The notes beneath the pieces were generated by a model. The model searched no databases. It saw nothing but the letters and a program-made list of their open reading frames with translations, and had not been told where the DNA came from. DNA of 13,301 nucleotides, taken from NCBI GenBank assembly GCA_964345555.1, contig CAYFRD010000039.1, forward strand, positions 1 to 13,301, in the 5' to 3' direction. The translations under genes and the position numbers were made by a program. Shown in pieces: positions 5,863 to 13,142 of this stretch (positions within the stretch are counted from its first letter, which is position 1; the number at the start of each line of letters is the position of its first letter). Source of the stretch: Peptoniphilus_E sp964345555 (GTDB taxonomy: Bacteria; Bacillota; Clostridia; Tissierellales; Peptoniphilaceae).

Positions 5863-7137
5863 ATGAATAAGTTAAATGTAAATTTAAATATCACGCAAAA
5901 ATTAAATATCACAGCGGATTTGCTCACTTCCATAGATATAATGGAAATGAATTTTGATGAGTTAAATGAGTTTTTGTTGCGTGAGAGCGAGTCAAATGTC
6001 ATGATGGACTACGAGAATATAAGCGGTGATTATCATAATACCGGCTTGGATTTGATAGAAAATATATCCCGAGGTAAAAGTTTAAGAGATTACCTACATG
6101 AACAGGCGATGATGTCGGGATTGGAGGAAGAGCAACTTGAAATTTTATACTTTCTCATAGATAATTTGGACGAAAGAGGGTTTTTGAGCTTGAATGCTGA
6201 AGAAGTTTCGAAGTTGGTGGGATCGAAGGTTGTAACAGTACAGGAGTGTATCGAACTGCTGAAGAGTTTCGATCCCCATGGAGTTGGTTCCGTCAATGTT
6301 GAGGAGGCTTTACTTCTACAGACAGACGGTGATGAAAATCTTGAGCAAATAATAAAAAACCATCTTGAAGACATTTATAATGGTAAATTCAACAAAATAT
6401 CCAAAGAGCTTAAATTAAGCGTTGAAGAAGTATTTAAAATTGCCAAAAAGCTGAAAAAACTGAATCCCATACCTGCTCTAGGCTTCGGAGCAAAAGAAGA
6501 TGTTTTGTTCATGAAGCCCGAAATATTTTTAATAGAAGATGGAGGAGTTCTTAAACCTCAAATTTTGAACAACAGATCAAATGTAGGCATAAACGACTAC
6601 TATCTGCGAATGATGAAAGAAAGCCGCGACAAAGCCACGATAAATTACTTGAAAAAGGGCTACAACAGAGCCAAGTTCATAATAAATTCCATCGAGAGAA
6701 GAAATGCAAATCTGGAGCTGACCGTTGCCGAGATTCTCAAAAGACAAAGGGAGTTCTTCCTATTCGGGGGAACTTTAAGACCTATGACTCAAATTGAAGT
6801 GGCAAGAGAATTGGAAGTTTCAGCTTCAACAATTTCAAGAATAGTCAGAAACAAGTACTTGTCATGTTCTGCAGGAGTTTTTGAACTGAAGTATTTTTTT
6901 AACAGAAGACCTAAAGAGGATCAAAACATCTCAACAGACTTCATAAAAAAGCAGATTAAGAACATAGTTGAAAAGGAAGACAGAACAAAACCGCTTTCCG
7001 ATCAAAAAATATCCGACAAATTGCAAAATAGAGGAATAGATATAAAGAGGCGAACCGTCACCAAGTACAGAGAGGAAGCCAAAATACCCAAATCTACCAC
7101 CAGGAGGTTAATATATGAGGAAGAAAAAAAGCAATAA
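5863..7137 (+). CDS. rpoN: RNA polymerase sigma-54 factor RpoN
   Basis: This alternative sigma factor recognises -24/-12 promoters and needs an AAA+ activator to open them. All family regions are visible in 424 residues (shorter than the 477 of E. coli). Region I, rich in Leu and Gln, covers about 1-45 and interacts with activators. The core-binding part follows. A helix-turn-helix lies at about 308-333 (MTQIEVARELEVSASTISR, then NKYL), where SAS stands in place of the common HES. FELKYFFN comes next, and the RpoN box that reads the -24 element is RRTVTKYRE at 396-404. The start is set by homology to region I, since no Shine-Dalgarno precedes it. The last 23 bases overlap the glucosaminidase gene. 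No enhancer-binding activator is encoded in the window. Confidence 0.95.
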   Translation: MNKLNVNLNITQKLNITADLLTSIDIMEMNFDELNEFLLRESESNVMMDYENISGDYHNTGLDLIENISRGKSLRDYLHEQAMMSGLEEEQLEILYFLIDNLDERGFLSLNAEEVSKLVGSKVVTVQECIELLKSFDPHGVGSVNVEEALLLQTDGDENLEQIIKNHLEDIYNGKFNKISKELKLSVEEVFKIAKKLKKLNPIPALGFGAKEDVLFMKPEIFLIEDGGVLKPQILNNRSNVGINDYYLRMMKESRDKATINYLKKGYNRAKFIINSIERRNANLELTVAEILKRQREFFLFGGTLRPMTQIEVARELEVSASTISRIVRNKYLSCSAGVFELKYFFNRRPKEDQNISTDFIKKQIKNIVEKEDRTKPLSDQKISDKLQNRGIDIKRRTVTKYREEAKIPKSTTRRLIYEEEKKQ

Positions 7138-7684
7138 TACCTTCTTTTTCTTCAGTGCTTTTATATTCATAATAATAGTTTTCGTGGTATTGTCCAAAGA
7201 CAATATAGAAAAGAGAAATAACTCCTTAAGTTATAAAGAGGAATACCTTCAAAGCACTGAGAGGCTCGCACTGGACATAGCTGCGAAGTACAATCTCTAT
7301 CCTTCTGTCGTACTTGCTCAATCAGCCCTTGAAAGCGGATTCGGACAATCGGGCTTAAGTGAACAGCACAATAACTATTTCGGCATAAAATCCAACAGAG
7401 AAGGAATAAATTTAAATACAGTTGAATATATAGATGGCGAAAAGCAAACAATGAATGAAAATTTCAGAGTCTATGATTCAAAAAAAGACAGCTTCGAAGA
7501 CTACGGAAGATTAATAAGCAAGGCTCCAAGATATGAAGCGGTCCTTAAAGCACAGAACTACGCAGAAGCCTGCAGAGCACTGCAATCGGGCGGATACGCC
7601 ACAGATCCCTCCTATGCAGATAAAATCATAGGGATAATAGAAAGCTATGAACTTTACAAGTTAGATGAAATTCCTCCGGGTTAA
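7115..7684 (+). CDS. Membrane-anchored glucosaminidase domain protein (GH73, Lyz/FlgJ type)
   Basis: This is a cell-surface peptidoglycan hydrolase that cleaves the N-acetylglucosamine bond of the glycan chain. It has 189 residues. A basic MRKKK start and a hydrophobic segment at 10-27, with no obvious cleavage site, suggest an N-terminal anchor. The catalytic domain from about 48 has LAQSALESGFGQS at 67-79 with catalytic Glu73, the NNYFGIK block at 86-92, FRVYDSKKDSFEDYGRLI at about 117-134, and the family YATDPSYADKI at 161-171. No cell-wall binding repeats follow, so it is a minimal enzyme. AGGAGGT at 7102-7108 lies inside rpoN and the two genes overlap by 23 bases, so it is cotranscribed and probably coupled to rpoN. 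Confidence 0.9.
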   Translation: MRKKKSNNTFFFFSAFIFIIIVFVVLSKDNIEKRNNSLSYKEEYLQSTERLALDIAAKYNLYPSVVLAQSALESGFGQSGLSEQHNNYFGIKSNREGINLNTVEYIDGEKQTMNENFRVYDSKKDSFEDYGRLISKAPRYEAVLKAQNYAEACRALQSGGYATDPSYADKIIGIIESYELYKLDEIPPG

Positions 7685-7712
7685 GATAATAAACTTAATT
7701 GGAGGAATTTTT

Positions 7713-7748
7713 ATGTCCGGAAAACGGAAAAACAGCACTTCTGAATAA
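7713..7748 (+). CDS. Possible 11-codon leader-type ORF
   Basis: GGAGG at 7701-7705 precedes an ATG at 7713 by 7 bases, followed by 11 codons (MSGKRKNSTSE) and a TAA that falls inside the terminator hairpin loop. The ribosome binding site is as good as those of real genes here. The peptide resembles nothing I know and may be chance or a gene remnant. Confidence 0.2.
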   Translation: MSGKRKNSTSE

Positions 7749-7764
7749 TATCGGAAGTGCTGTT
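7731..7764. terminator. Bidirectional terminator between the glucosaminidase and phoA genes
   Basis: Bases 7731-7744 pair with 7751-7764 (14 bp, one G-U, 6-base loop). The T-run is stronger on the minus strand, serving the phosphatase pseudogene that ends at 7786. It can also stop plus-strand transcription from rpoN. Confidence 0.82.
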
Positions 7765-7785
7765 AATTTAAAATTTCAAGTTATG

Positions 7786-9381
7786 TTATTTAATTAATTC
7801 GAAAGCAGCCTTAGGAACGAATACATTTGTTCCGTTGAACAGTGTAAGTCCGCCGAGTTCAACCTTTTCGCCATCTTGGATTGCGTAGTTTTTAGAGACG
7901 GGGAAAGTAATTGATTGGTTTGCCTTTGTAACTACTATCACAGGATTAGCTTCAGATTCGTACTTGAATTCAACATTTGCACCCTTGGCTTCAAATCCCG
8001 GTCTTGCAGGTTGGTAAAGTTCTTCGGAAAGTGTAGCTAAGTCAAGTCCTAGAAGTGATTCGATGTATATTCCGATTTCTGTGTTGTGTACAGTACCTGT
8101 AAGCAGATTTGCATCTTTAGCTGTTGAGTAGCAATAAAGTGCAACATCTCCACCAACGTGTCCGCCTGTTGTCCAACCGATATTTGATTTATTGCTTATT
8201 ATGTGACCTACAGTCATTTGTACATCATCGGAATCCTTTATGCTTTGTACTTCTTCTGCAGTCAGATCAAATCCGTAAGTGTCTTTGAACAGTTCCGCTA
8301 CATTTGATTTATCTTCATTTAGTTTTTTGTCAAAACCTTGTCCTGTGAGTTTTGCTGTTTTGATTATGCTTGTAAAGTTTTCAAGAGGAGCTTTGTCATA
8401 GCCTGAAGATATGTTGTTGTTACCGAAAGTCATTCCTCCGGTTCCGTGGTCTGAAGCAATGATAATCACGGTATCTTCATTTGAATTTGCAAAATCAAGA
8501 GCAACTTCTACAGCTTCTTCAAAGGCAAGAATTTCAGATTTTATACCTACGGGATCGTTTGCGTGAGCAGCCCAGTCGATTTGAGAACCTTCAACCATGA
8601 GGAAGAATCCTTCTTCATTTTTAGAAAGTACGTCGATAGCCTTATCTGTCATTTCTGCAAGAGAAGGTTCAACAGCAGGATCTCTATCTAAAGAGTAGTT
8701 AAGTGAACCGGGTGCAAAAAGTCCGAATAATTTATCTCCTTGTGCAGCTTTAAGTGCAGCTGTGTCTGTTACATATTCATATCCCAAGTTTTTGATTTCA
8801 GAGATTAGATCTTCTCCGTCAGCTCTGTTGTCAGCTTCAAGATACTTGCTTCCTGCGCCCAATACAACTTCCATTCCTTGGTAAATTTGTTGTTCACCAA
8901 GGTCTTCGTAGTTGTTTCTGTTGATGTTGTGAGATGAAAAATCTGCCGGTGTAGCGTGTTGGATATTTGATGTGGAGATTATACCTGTTGATTTGCCTTG
9001 TCTTTCTGCTCCTTCAAGCACAGTTGCAAGAGGGTAGTTCTTTTTATTTTCGTCAAAATCTTCTGCTCCGGGCATACCGCCTTTTTCGGGTCTGGTAGCG
9101 ATATAGGGAGATTGAGTTTTAATACCTGTAGCCATTGCAGTTCCTGCAGGCGCCGAATCGGCGATAGGTGTATTGGAGTTGTTGGTTTTTACAAGACCTG
9201 TGGCCATGAAATCAAAAGCGAGTTCAAAATCATCGCTCATCCATCTCTACGTTCATTCCGTCGGGAATCATTAAGATTACATTTTTAGCTGAACCATAAT
9301 CCTTTTTTGCAGCAAAGGCAAAGTTCGGCAGTAATGTTGCCACTGCTAAAGCAATAGCACCAATTTTTTAATATTTTTCAA
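7786..9381 (-). pseudogene. phoA: Secreted alkaline phosphatase, broken by two frame lesions
   Basis: It would code for an exported metal-dependent phosphomonoesterase. A frame opens at a TTG (9381-9379) seven bases after AAGGAGG (9395-9389) and reads MKNIKK. It stops because the A-run at 9369-9364 has six As. A seventh would restore a perfect signal peptide ending ALAVATLLPNFAFA, then KNVILMIPDGMNV. At 9247/9246 the frame is lost again: GMNV runs straight to RWMSDD, whereas the family has about five or six residues between, implying a loss of about 17 bases. The remaining 484 codons (from 9240) are intact. They include the nucleophile in IADSAPAGTAMATG (Ser29 of this piece), VEGSQIDWAAHAND, IIASDHGTGG and TGGHVGGDVALY. 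The last 60 residues look like a short copper-amine-oxidase-N-like domain. Translated alone this piece lacks export and the first metal-binding Asp. A sequencing error at the A-run is possible, but is less likely for the second lesion. Confidence 0.85.
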
Positions 9382-9412
9382 AATATTTCCTCCTTGACTT
9401 ATAATATCAAGG

Positions 9413-9457
9413 ATAATATAACAGTTTAAAGTAAAGTGAATATAAATTGAATGTAAA
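9413..9457 (-). promoter_or_regulatory. PhoP-box-like direct repeats and -10 of the phoA promoter
   Basis: On the minus strand four hexamers sit exactly 11 bases apart: TTTACA (9457-9452), TTTATA (9446-9441), TTTACT (9435-9430) and CTGTTA (9424-9419). TATTAT (9418-9413) follows at once as the -10. Six-base TT-A-A-type repeats with 5-base spacers are the known architecture of PhoP boxes in Bacillus, where PhoP dimers replace a -35. The untranslated leader would be about 25 bases. This indicates induction by phosphate starvation, by inference. Confidence 0.65.
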
Positions 9458-9460
9458 TAA

Positions 9461-9676
9461 TTAGTTTCTTTTCCACTGCATTATTTTCTGCAGATAGTCT
9501 TCTCCCAGCAGAGTTTCCAACTGATCTACGTCCATTTCATCCATATCTTCGTCATCATCGAAATCTAAATTGCCGCTTTCGTAAAGTCTTTCTACTATAG
9601 CATAGATTAAATCATAATCAAAATCCGAAAGAGCATTTATCATCTTCATAAGTTTTTTATTTTTTTCTAAATCCAT
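9461..9676 (-). CDS. Small acidic protein of unknown function
   Basis: This is a 71-residue cytoplasmic protein that I do not recognise. The first 36 residues look helical and amphipathic (KKLMKMINALSDFDYDLIYA), followed by a very acidic linker at about 38-51 (DFDDDEDMDEMDVD) and a short C-terminal helix ending KRN. GGTGAT at 9685-9680 gives the ATG a good ribosome binding site, the same type used by tadA. TATAAT at 9710-9705 on this strand is a likely -10. No terminator hairpin separates it from the phoA promoter, so read-through into phoA is possible. The size and acidity suggest a protein-protein adaptor, but nothing specific supports that. Confidence 0.7.
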   Translation of the reverse strand: MDLEKNKKLMKMINALSDFDYDLIYAIVERLYESGNLDFDDDEDMDEMDVDQLETLLGEDYLQKIMQWKRN

Positions 9677-9704
9677 ATTATCACCATTGAGATAAATACC
9701 CTTA

Positions 9705-9710
9705 ATTATA
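9705..9710 (-). promoter_or_regulatory. Likely -10 box for the small acidic protein gene
   Basis: A perfect TATAAT on the minus strand (9710-9705), about 20 bases before the GGTGAT ribosome binding site. No clear -35 at the right distance. Confidence 0.45.
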
Positions 9711-9777
9711 TTAAAACCATCTGTGTTTTATCCGAACTTTAGTATATTATGAATATGAAAAAATTTTTTAATATTTT

Positions 9778-9806
9778 TTGTTAAATTTAAATAATAGTAG
9801 TATAAT
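9778..9806 (+). promoter_or_regulatory. Sigma-A-type promoter of purC
   Basis: TTGTTA (9778-9783) and TATAAT (9801-9806) are separated by exactly 17 bases. Transcription would begin near 9813, leaving a leader of about 25 bases. That is too short for a purine riboswitch. Confidence 0.85.
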
Positions 9807-9837
9807 ATCAAATGGATTAAAATTTTAGGAGGTATGT

Positions 9838-10518
9838 ATGGAACTTATTTATAAGGGAAAGACAAAGAATGTATATCAATTGGAAAACGGTAATTATTTA
9901 CTTAAGTTTAAAGACGATGTAACAGGCACTGACGGTATATTCGACCCCGGCGCAAACGAAGTAGGTCTTACCATGGAAGGTTCCGGCAGAGCGGCAATAG
10001 CTCTAACGCAATTTTTCTTTGAAAAATTCAACGAAAAATCTATACCGACTCACTATATTAATGCAGATTTAGAAGAAAAAACAATGGAAGTTAAACCGGC
10101 TGTCGTTTTTGGCAAGGGGCTTGAATTCATATGCAGATACAGAGCAGTGGGAAGTTTCTTCAGAAGATATCACAAATATGTTGAAGAAGGACAGGATTTA
10201 AACGGTTTTGTAGAAGTGACCCTTAAAGACGATGAAGCGGGAGATCCGCCTATTACAAGAGACGCTCTTGTGTTGTTGGGAATTACCACATCAGAAGAAT
10301 ACGACACTTTAAAGAAATTGACAAAGGAAATTTCAGATCTGATAAAAGAAATGTTGGCAGACAAAGGAATTGAACTTTATGATATCAAGCTGGAATTTGG
10401 AAGAGATAAAGACGGAAATATAATGTTGGTGGATGAAGTTTCAGGCGGAAATATGAGAGCCTATAAAAATGGTGAATATATTGAACCCCTTTCATTGCCG
10501 GAATTAATGCTAGGATAA
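9838..10518 (+). CDS. purC: Phosphoribosylaminoimidazole-succinocarboxamide synthase (SAICAR synthetase) PurC
   Basis: It performs the ATP-dependent ligation of aspartate to CAIR in purine biosynthesis. At 226 residues it is slightly shorter than typical bacterial PurC. The N-terminal YKGKTKNVYQL (5-15) is the family nucleotide-binding loop. ICRYRAVGSFFRRY lies in the middle, and ELYDIKLEFG followed by LVDEVSGGNMRAY is the C-terminal active-site block. SGGNMR stands where many PurC enzymes have SPDxxR, so this belongs to a variant branch. AGGAGGT at 9827-9833 supports the ATG at 9838; an earlier ATG at 9834 is out of frame. The gene stands alone with its own promoter and terminator. No other purine gene is in the window. 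Confidence 0.93.
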   Translation: MELIYKGKTKNVYQLENGNYLLKFKDDVTGTDGIFDPGANEVGLTMEGSGRAAIALTQFFFEKFNEKSIPTHYINADLEEKTMEVKPAVVFGKGLEFICRYRAVGSFFRRYHKYVEEGQDLNGFVEVTLKDDEAGDPPITRDALVLLGITTSEEYDTLKKLTKEISDLIKEMLADKGIELYDIKLEFGRDKDGNIMLVDEVSGGNMRAYKNGEYIEPLSLPELMLG

Positions 10519-10535
10519 AATAAAAGAATATAAAC

Positions 10536-10578
10536 CAACCCCGAAAAGTTTTAAATATAACTTCTAGGGGTTGATTTT
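10536..10578 (+). terminator. Terminator of purC
   Basis: CAACCCC (10536-10542) pairs with GGGGTTG (10567-10573), with an inner AAGTT/AACTT helix in the loop and a T-rich tail after it. Confidence 0.75.
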
Positions 10579-10595
10579 ATATTAAATAATATAAA

Positions 10596-10623
10596 ATACC
10601 GGAGATGAATATATCTCCGGTAT
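10596..10623 (-). terminator. Terminator of the polysaccharide deacetylase gene
   Basis: Bases 10596-10606 and 10613-10623 form an 11-bp perfect stem with a GGAG/CTCC core. On the minus strand TTTTATATTATT follows. It is 5 bases past the stop codon at 10629. Confidence 0.8.
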
Positions 10624-10628
10624 AAATC

Positions 10629-11462
10629 TCAATTATTAACTTTGTTGTCACTTGTCAAGAGCCTGACCATATTGTCAATATCTGTTGACTCTCTTATATT
10701 AAACCTTTTTATTTCGTAAGGATTCAAATCATCTACCTTTGATGCAAATTTATTTGCTCCTATAAAACCTATTTTAAGTCCTGATTCCTTAGCGGCCTCT
10801 ACAACAGTGTCGTTTACCATTGCTCCGGGATAGGCAATTGCTGTTGGGAATAGAGAACTTCTTTCGTAGATGAAATTGTTGTTCCAGATGAGATCATTCT
10901 TGATCTTTTCAAAATATTCTTCATCGGTTTCACCCTCAAGTTTTGCGGTGAGCCAAGTCTTTCCCTTATCTTTGCCATCTTCAAACTGTCCGTGCATGCT
11001 GTAGCTGTGACTTCCAAATTCAATAAATCCCGAAAGGGACATCTCTATGACCTGATCAGATTTTAAAAATCCGTCCTTATCCAGCAGAGAACCTATTAAA
11101 AATATATTAGCTTTGGCACTGTATTTCTTGATTATGGGATACATGACTATGTAGTTGTCCTCATATCCGTCGTCAAGCGTGATTAAAATAGGGTTTGTCG
11201 GCAGCTCTTTGCCATTGTATATTATATCTTCCACATCCTTTAACCCTAGGAATGTGAAGCCTTTTTCTTTGAGAGTTTTGACCATTCGCTCAAAAGTGGC
11301 ACTTGATACCACGTATTCATTTGTGCTGTCCCCCTCTTCCATTATGCTGTGATAAGTGATTACGGGTATTGTACCTTTACCCACTGTTCTTATATAATTA
11401 AAATAGTAAAAAGCAAAGGAAAGAATCAAAACAGGTATTATTAAAAATAAAGATTTTTTCAT
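10629..11462 (-). CDS. Membrane-anchored polysaccharide deacetylase (NodB/CE4 family)
   Basis: This surface enzyme removes acetyl groups from N-acetylglucosamine polymers (peptidoglycan or exopolysaccharide). It has 277 residues. A hydrophobic segment at 5-22 follows MKK, serving as an uncleaved anchor or signal peptide. VITYHSI (34-40) begins the domain. Motif 1 is TLDDGY with the catalytic base Asp97 and metal-binding Asp98. Motif 2 is His152-Ser-x3-His157, completing the metal triad. Motif 3 is AYPGA at 210-214, where an Arg is more usual nearby, and RFNI is at 253-256. I chose the second ATG (11462-11460): GAGGTG lies directly before it and overlaps the upstream in-frame ATG at 11474, which has no ribosome binding site. 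It is divergent from rlmD. Confidence 0.9.
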   Translation of the reverse strand: MKKSLFLIIPVLILSFAFYYFNYIRTVGKGTIPVITYHSIMEEGDSTNEYVVSSATFERMVKTLKEKGFTFLGLKDVEDIIYNGKELPTNPILITLDDGYEDNYIVMYPIIKKYSAKANIFLIGSLLDKDGFLKSDQVIEMSLSGFIEFGSHSYSMHGQFEDGKDKGKTWLTAKLEGETDEEYFEKIKNDLIWNNNFIYERSSLFPTAIAYPGAMVNDTVVEAAKESGLKIGFIGANKFASKVDDLNPYEIKRFNIRESTDIDNMVRLLTSDNKVNN

Positions 11463-11525
11463 AATGCACCTCATGTGTAAATTTTACCATAAATAATGTA
11501 AATATAAAATGTAAAGGGAGAATCA

Positions 11526-12860
11526 ATGAAAAAAAACAAGATAAAAGAAGGCATTATTTCGGAAGTTGCTTTTCCGAACAAGTCCTATGTAGTAGAAGAA
11601 AATAACAAAATAATGCTGAAAGGCGGGCTTTTGGGACAAAGAGTTGAGTATAAAAAGACAAGGAGGACCAAGGGTAACATCATCAGGATTCTGGAGCGTT
11701 CAGATCTTGAAGAAGGAGAATTCTGTCCTCATCTAGAAGAATGTGGAGGATGCACGTATCAAAGTATCAGCTATGAAAGTGAAAGCAAGTACAAACAAAT
11801 GCTCTTAGAAAAATTATTTCGTGAGGAATTGAATATAGAAAATGTAGAATATATATCCTCACCATTTCATAAAGCATACAGGAATAAAATGGAATACACT
11901 TTTTCCGACGAATACAAGGACGGACCGCTGAGCCTGGGACTGCACAAGAAAAACAGATTTTATGAAGTAGTAAACACCGACCGTTGCAACATAGTTCACG
12001 AAGACTTCAACAAAGTCCGAGCATTCACAAGAGATTACTTCGACGGAAAATTAAAACCCTATCACAAAATCAGACACACAGGTAATTTAAGACATCTGCT
12101 TATCAGGAGAAACTTGGATGGAGAAATGCTTGTAAACTTGGTAACGACATGGGCTGAAGCGGACTATTCAGAATACTTTAACAACCTGCAAAAATTGTCT
12201 ATAGAAGGAAAAATAGTCGGAATAATTCATACACTGAATAATTCCACATCAGATGCTATAGTTCCGGAAAAAATTGAACTCATATACGGCAGAGATTACC
12301 TTACGGAAAAAATAGAAGGGCTTGAATTTAAAATATCACTGTATTCATTTTTTCAGACTAATACTCATTCCGCTAAAATGCTATATAAATTAGCTAAGGA
12401 TGCCATAGGAAACATAGAAAGTCTGAATCTACTGGATCTGTACTCAGGCACAGGAACCATCACTCAGATAATAGGACAGAGAGCAAAGAGTGCTTTGGGC
12501 ATAGAAATAGTAGAAGAAGCTGTAGAATCCGCACGAGAAAACGCAAATATAAACAAATTGGGAAATGTACAATTCATTTGCGGCGACGTCTTCGAAGAAA
12601 CAAAAAACTTGGACTATAAACCTGATGTAGTGATAATAGACCCGCCAAGAGAAGGTATCAACCCAAGAGCCATCGACAAAATAATAGACTTCGCAGTAGA
12701 AAACTACCTGTATATATCCTGTAATCCCGTAACTCTTGTAAGGGACTTAAAAATCTTCATAGAAAGAGGATATAAAATAAAAGAAATTAAAATACTGGAC
12801 CAATTTCCCAGGACTTATCATGTGGAGACCATTGCGTTACTACAAAGAAAAATTATGTAG
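11526..12860 (+). CDS. rlmD: 23S rRNA (uracil-5)-methyltransferase, RlmD/RumA family
   Basis: This SAM-dependent enzyme makes 5-methyluridine in 23S rRNA. In Firmicutes relatives of this family the exact target can differ from the E. coli U1939. The 444 residues run in family order. A TRAM-like RNA-binding domain occupies about 1-58. Four cysteines, Cys67, Cys73, Cys76 and Cys154, form the [4Fe-4S] site. FFQTNT (275-280) leads to the SAM loop LDLYSGTGTI (303-312). IDPPREG is at 371-377, the catalytic nucleophile is Cys399 in YISCNP, and the general base is Glu434 in HVET. All catalytic residues are present. AAAGGGAG at 11513-11520 supports the ATG. The 63-base gap to the deacetylase gene holds both divergent promoters. 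Confidence 0.93.
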   Translation: MKKNKIKEGIISEVAFPNKSYVVEENNKIMLKGGLLGQRVEYKKTRRTKGNIIRILERSDLEEGEFCPHLEECGGCTYQSISYESESKYKQMLLEKLFREELNIENVEYISSPFHKAYRNKMEYTFSDEYKDGPLSLGLHKKNRFYEVVNTDRCNIVHEDFNKVRAFTRDYFDGKLKPYHKIRHTGNLRHLLIRRNLDGEMLVNLVTTWAEADYSEYFNNLQKLSIEGKIVGIIHTLNNSTSDAIVPEKIELIYGRDYLTEKIEGLEFKISLYSFFQTNTHSAKMLYKLAKDAIGNIESLNLLDLYSGTGTITQIIGQRAKSALGIEIVEEAVESARENANINKLGNVQFICGDVFEETKNLDYKPDVVIIDPPREGINPRAIDKIIDFAVENYLYISCNPVTLVRDLKIFIERGYKIKEIKILDQFPRTYHVETIALLQRKIM

Positions 12861-13008
12861 AAATCCTTAGATTCAAGCTCTTTCACGACCATTTTGAGTT
12901 TATAGAAGATGAGCAAAATTGTAAGAAAAAAGTATTGAAAAAGTATTTTAATGTTTCGGTGGTAGTTGACCTAGTTAGTGGAGACACAAGAAAATAAGGA
13001 AAGTTAAG
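12861..13008. other. rlmD downstream region, possible decayed coding remnant
   Basis: There is no gene with a start codon. In the +1 frame relative to rlmD, a run of more than 45 codons with no stop continues past the rlmD stop to a TAA at 12995-12997, ending KKYFNVSVVVDLVSGDTRK. It could be chance or the tail of a lost gene. I recognise no family. Confidence 0.25.
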
Positions 13009-13040
13009 AATCAGCAAGGATCAAAAACTTGCTGATTTTT
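13009..13040 (+). terminator. Rho-independent terminator downstream of rlmD
   Basis: AATCAGCAAG (13009-13018) pairs with CTTGCTGATT (13028-13037), loop 9, followed by Ts. It is about 150 bases after the rlmD stop and is the first terminator on this strand. Confidence 0.82.
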
Positions 13041-13054
13041 GTATTTATACTTTC

Positions 13055-13142
13055 AGACTTGTCAAAAGGACAAGTCAAGAATGGTGATTTTGATAATTCA
13101 AGAATGGTAAAAAGGAAAAGTCTAGACTTGTCAAAAAGACAA
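13055..13142. repeat. Pair of palindromic 19-bp direct repeats
   Basis: AGACTTGTCAAAAGGACAA (13055-13073) recurs at 13124-13142 with one change. Each copy is itself a dyad: GACTTGTC pairs with GACAAGTC (13056-13063/13069-13076) in the first, and CTAGACTTGTC pairs with GACAATCTAG (one bulge) in the second. TCAAGAATGGT also occurs twice between them (near 13076 and 13099). The second copy overlaps a candidate -35 box. Paired operators for a dimeric regulator would look like this; an intergenic repeat family is the alternative. Confidence 0.6.

Noticed and set aside
8998..9288. Plus-strand open frame opposite the phosphatase.
   Set aside because: Cys/Ser/Arg-rich shadow of the reverse strand with no ribosome binding site. 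The minus strand has full alkaline phosphatase motifs.
9784..9837. Purine riboswitch upstream of purC.
   Set aside because: The promoter places the transcription start about 25 bases before the start codon, which leaves no room for an aptamer.
10814..11023. Antisense and alternate-frame open frames within the deacetylase and other genes.
   Set aside because: They overlap genes with clear catalytic motifs, lack ribosome binding sites and show no protein family character.
11111..11135. TTGGCAC followed by TTCTTG, resembling a sigma-54 -24/-12 promoter.
   Set aside because: The -12 part does not fit TTGC at the required spacing, and it lies inside the deacetylase coding sequence.
11463..11474. 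Upstream ATG as the start of the deacetylase.
   Set aside because: It overlaps the GAGGTG ribosome binding site of the next in-frame ATG and has none of its own.
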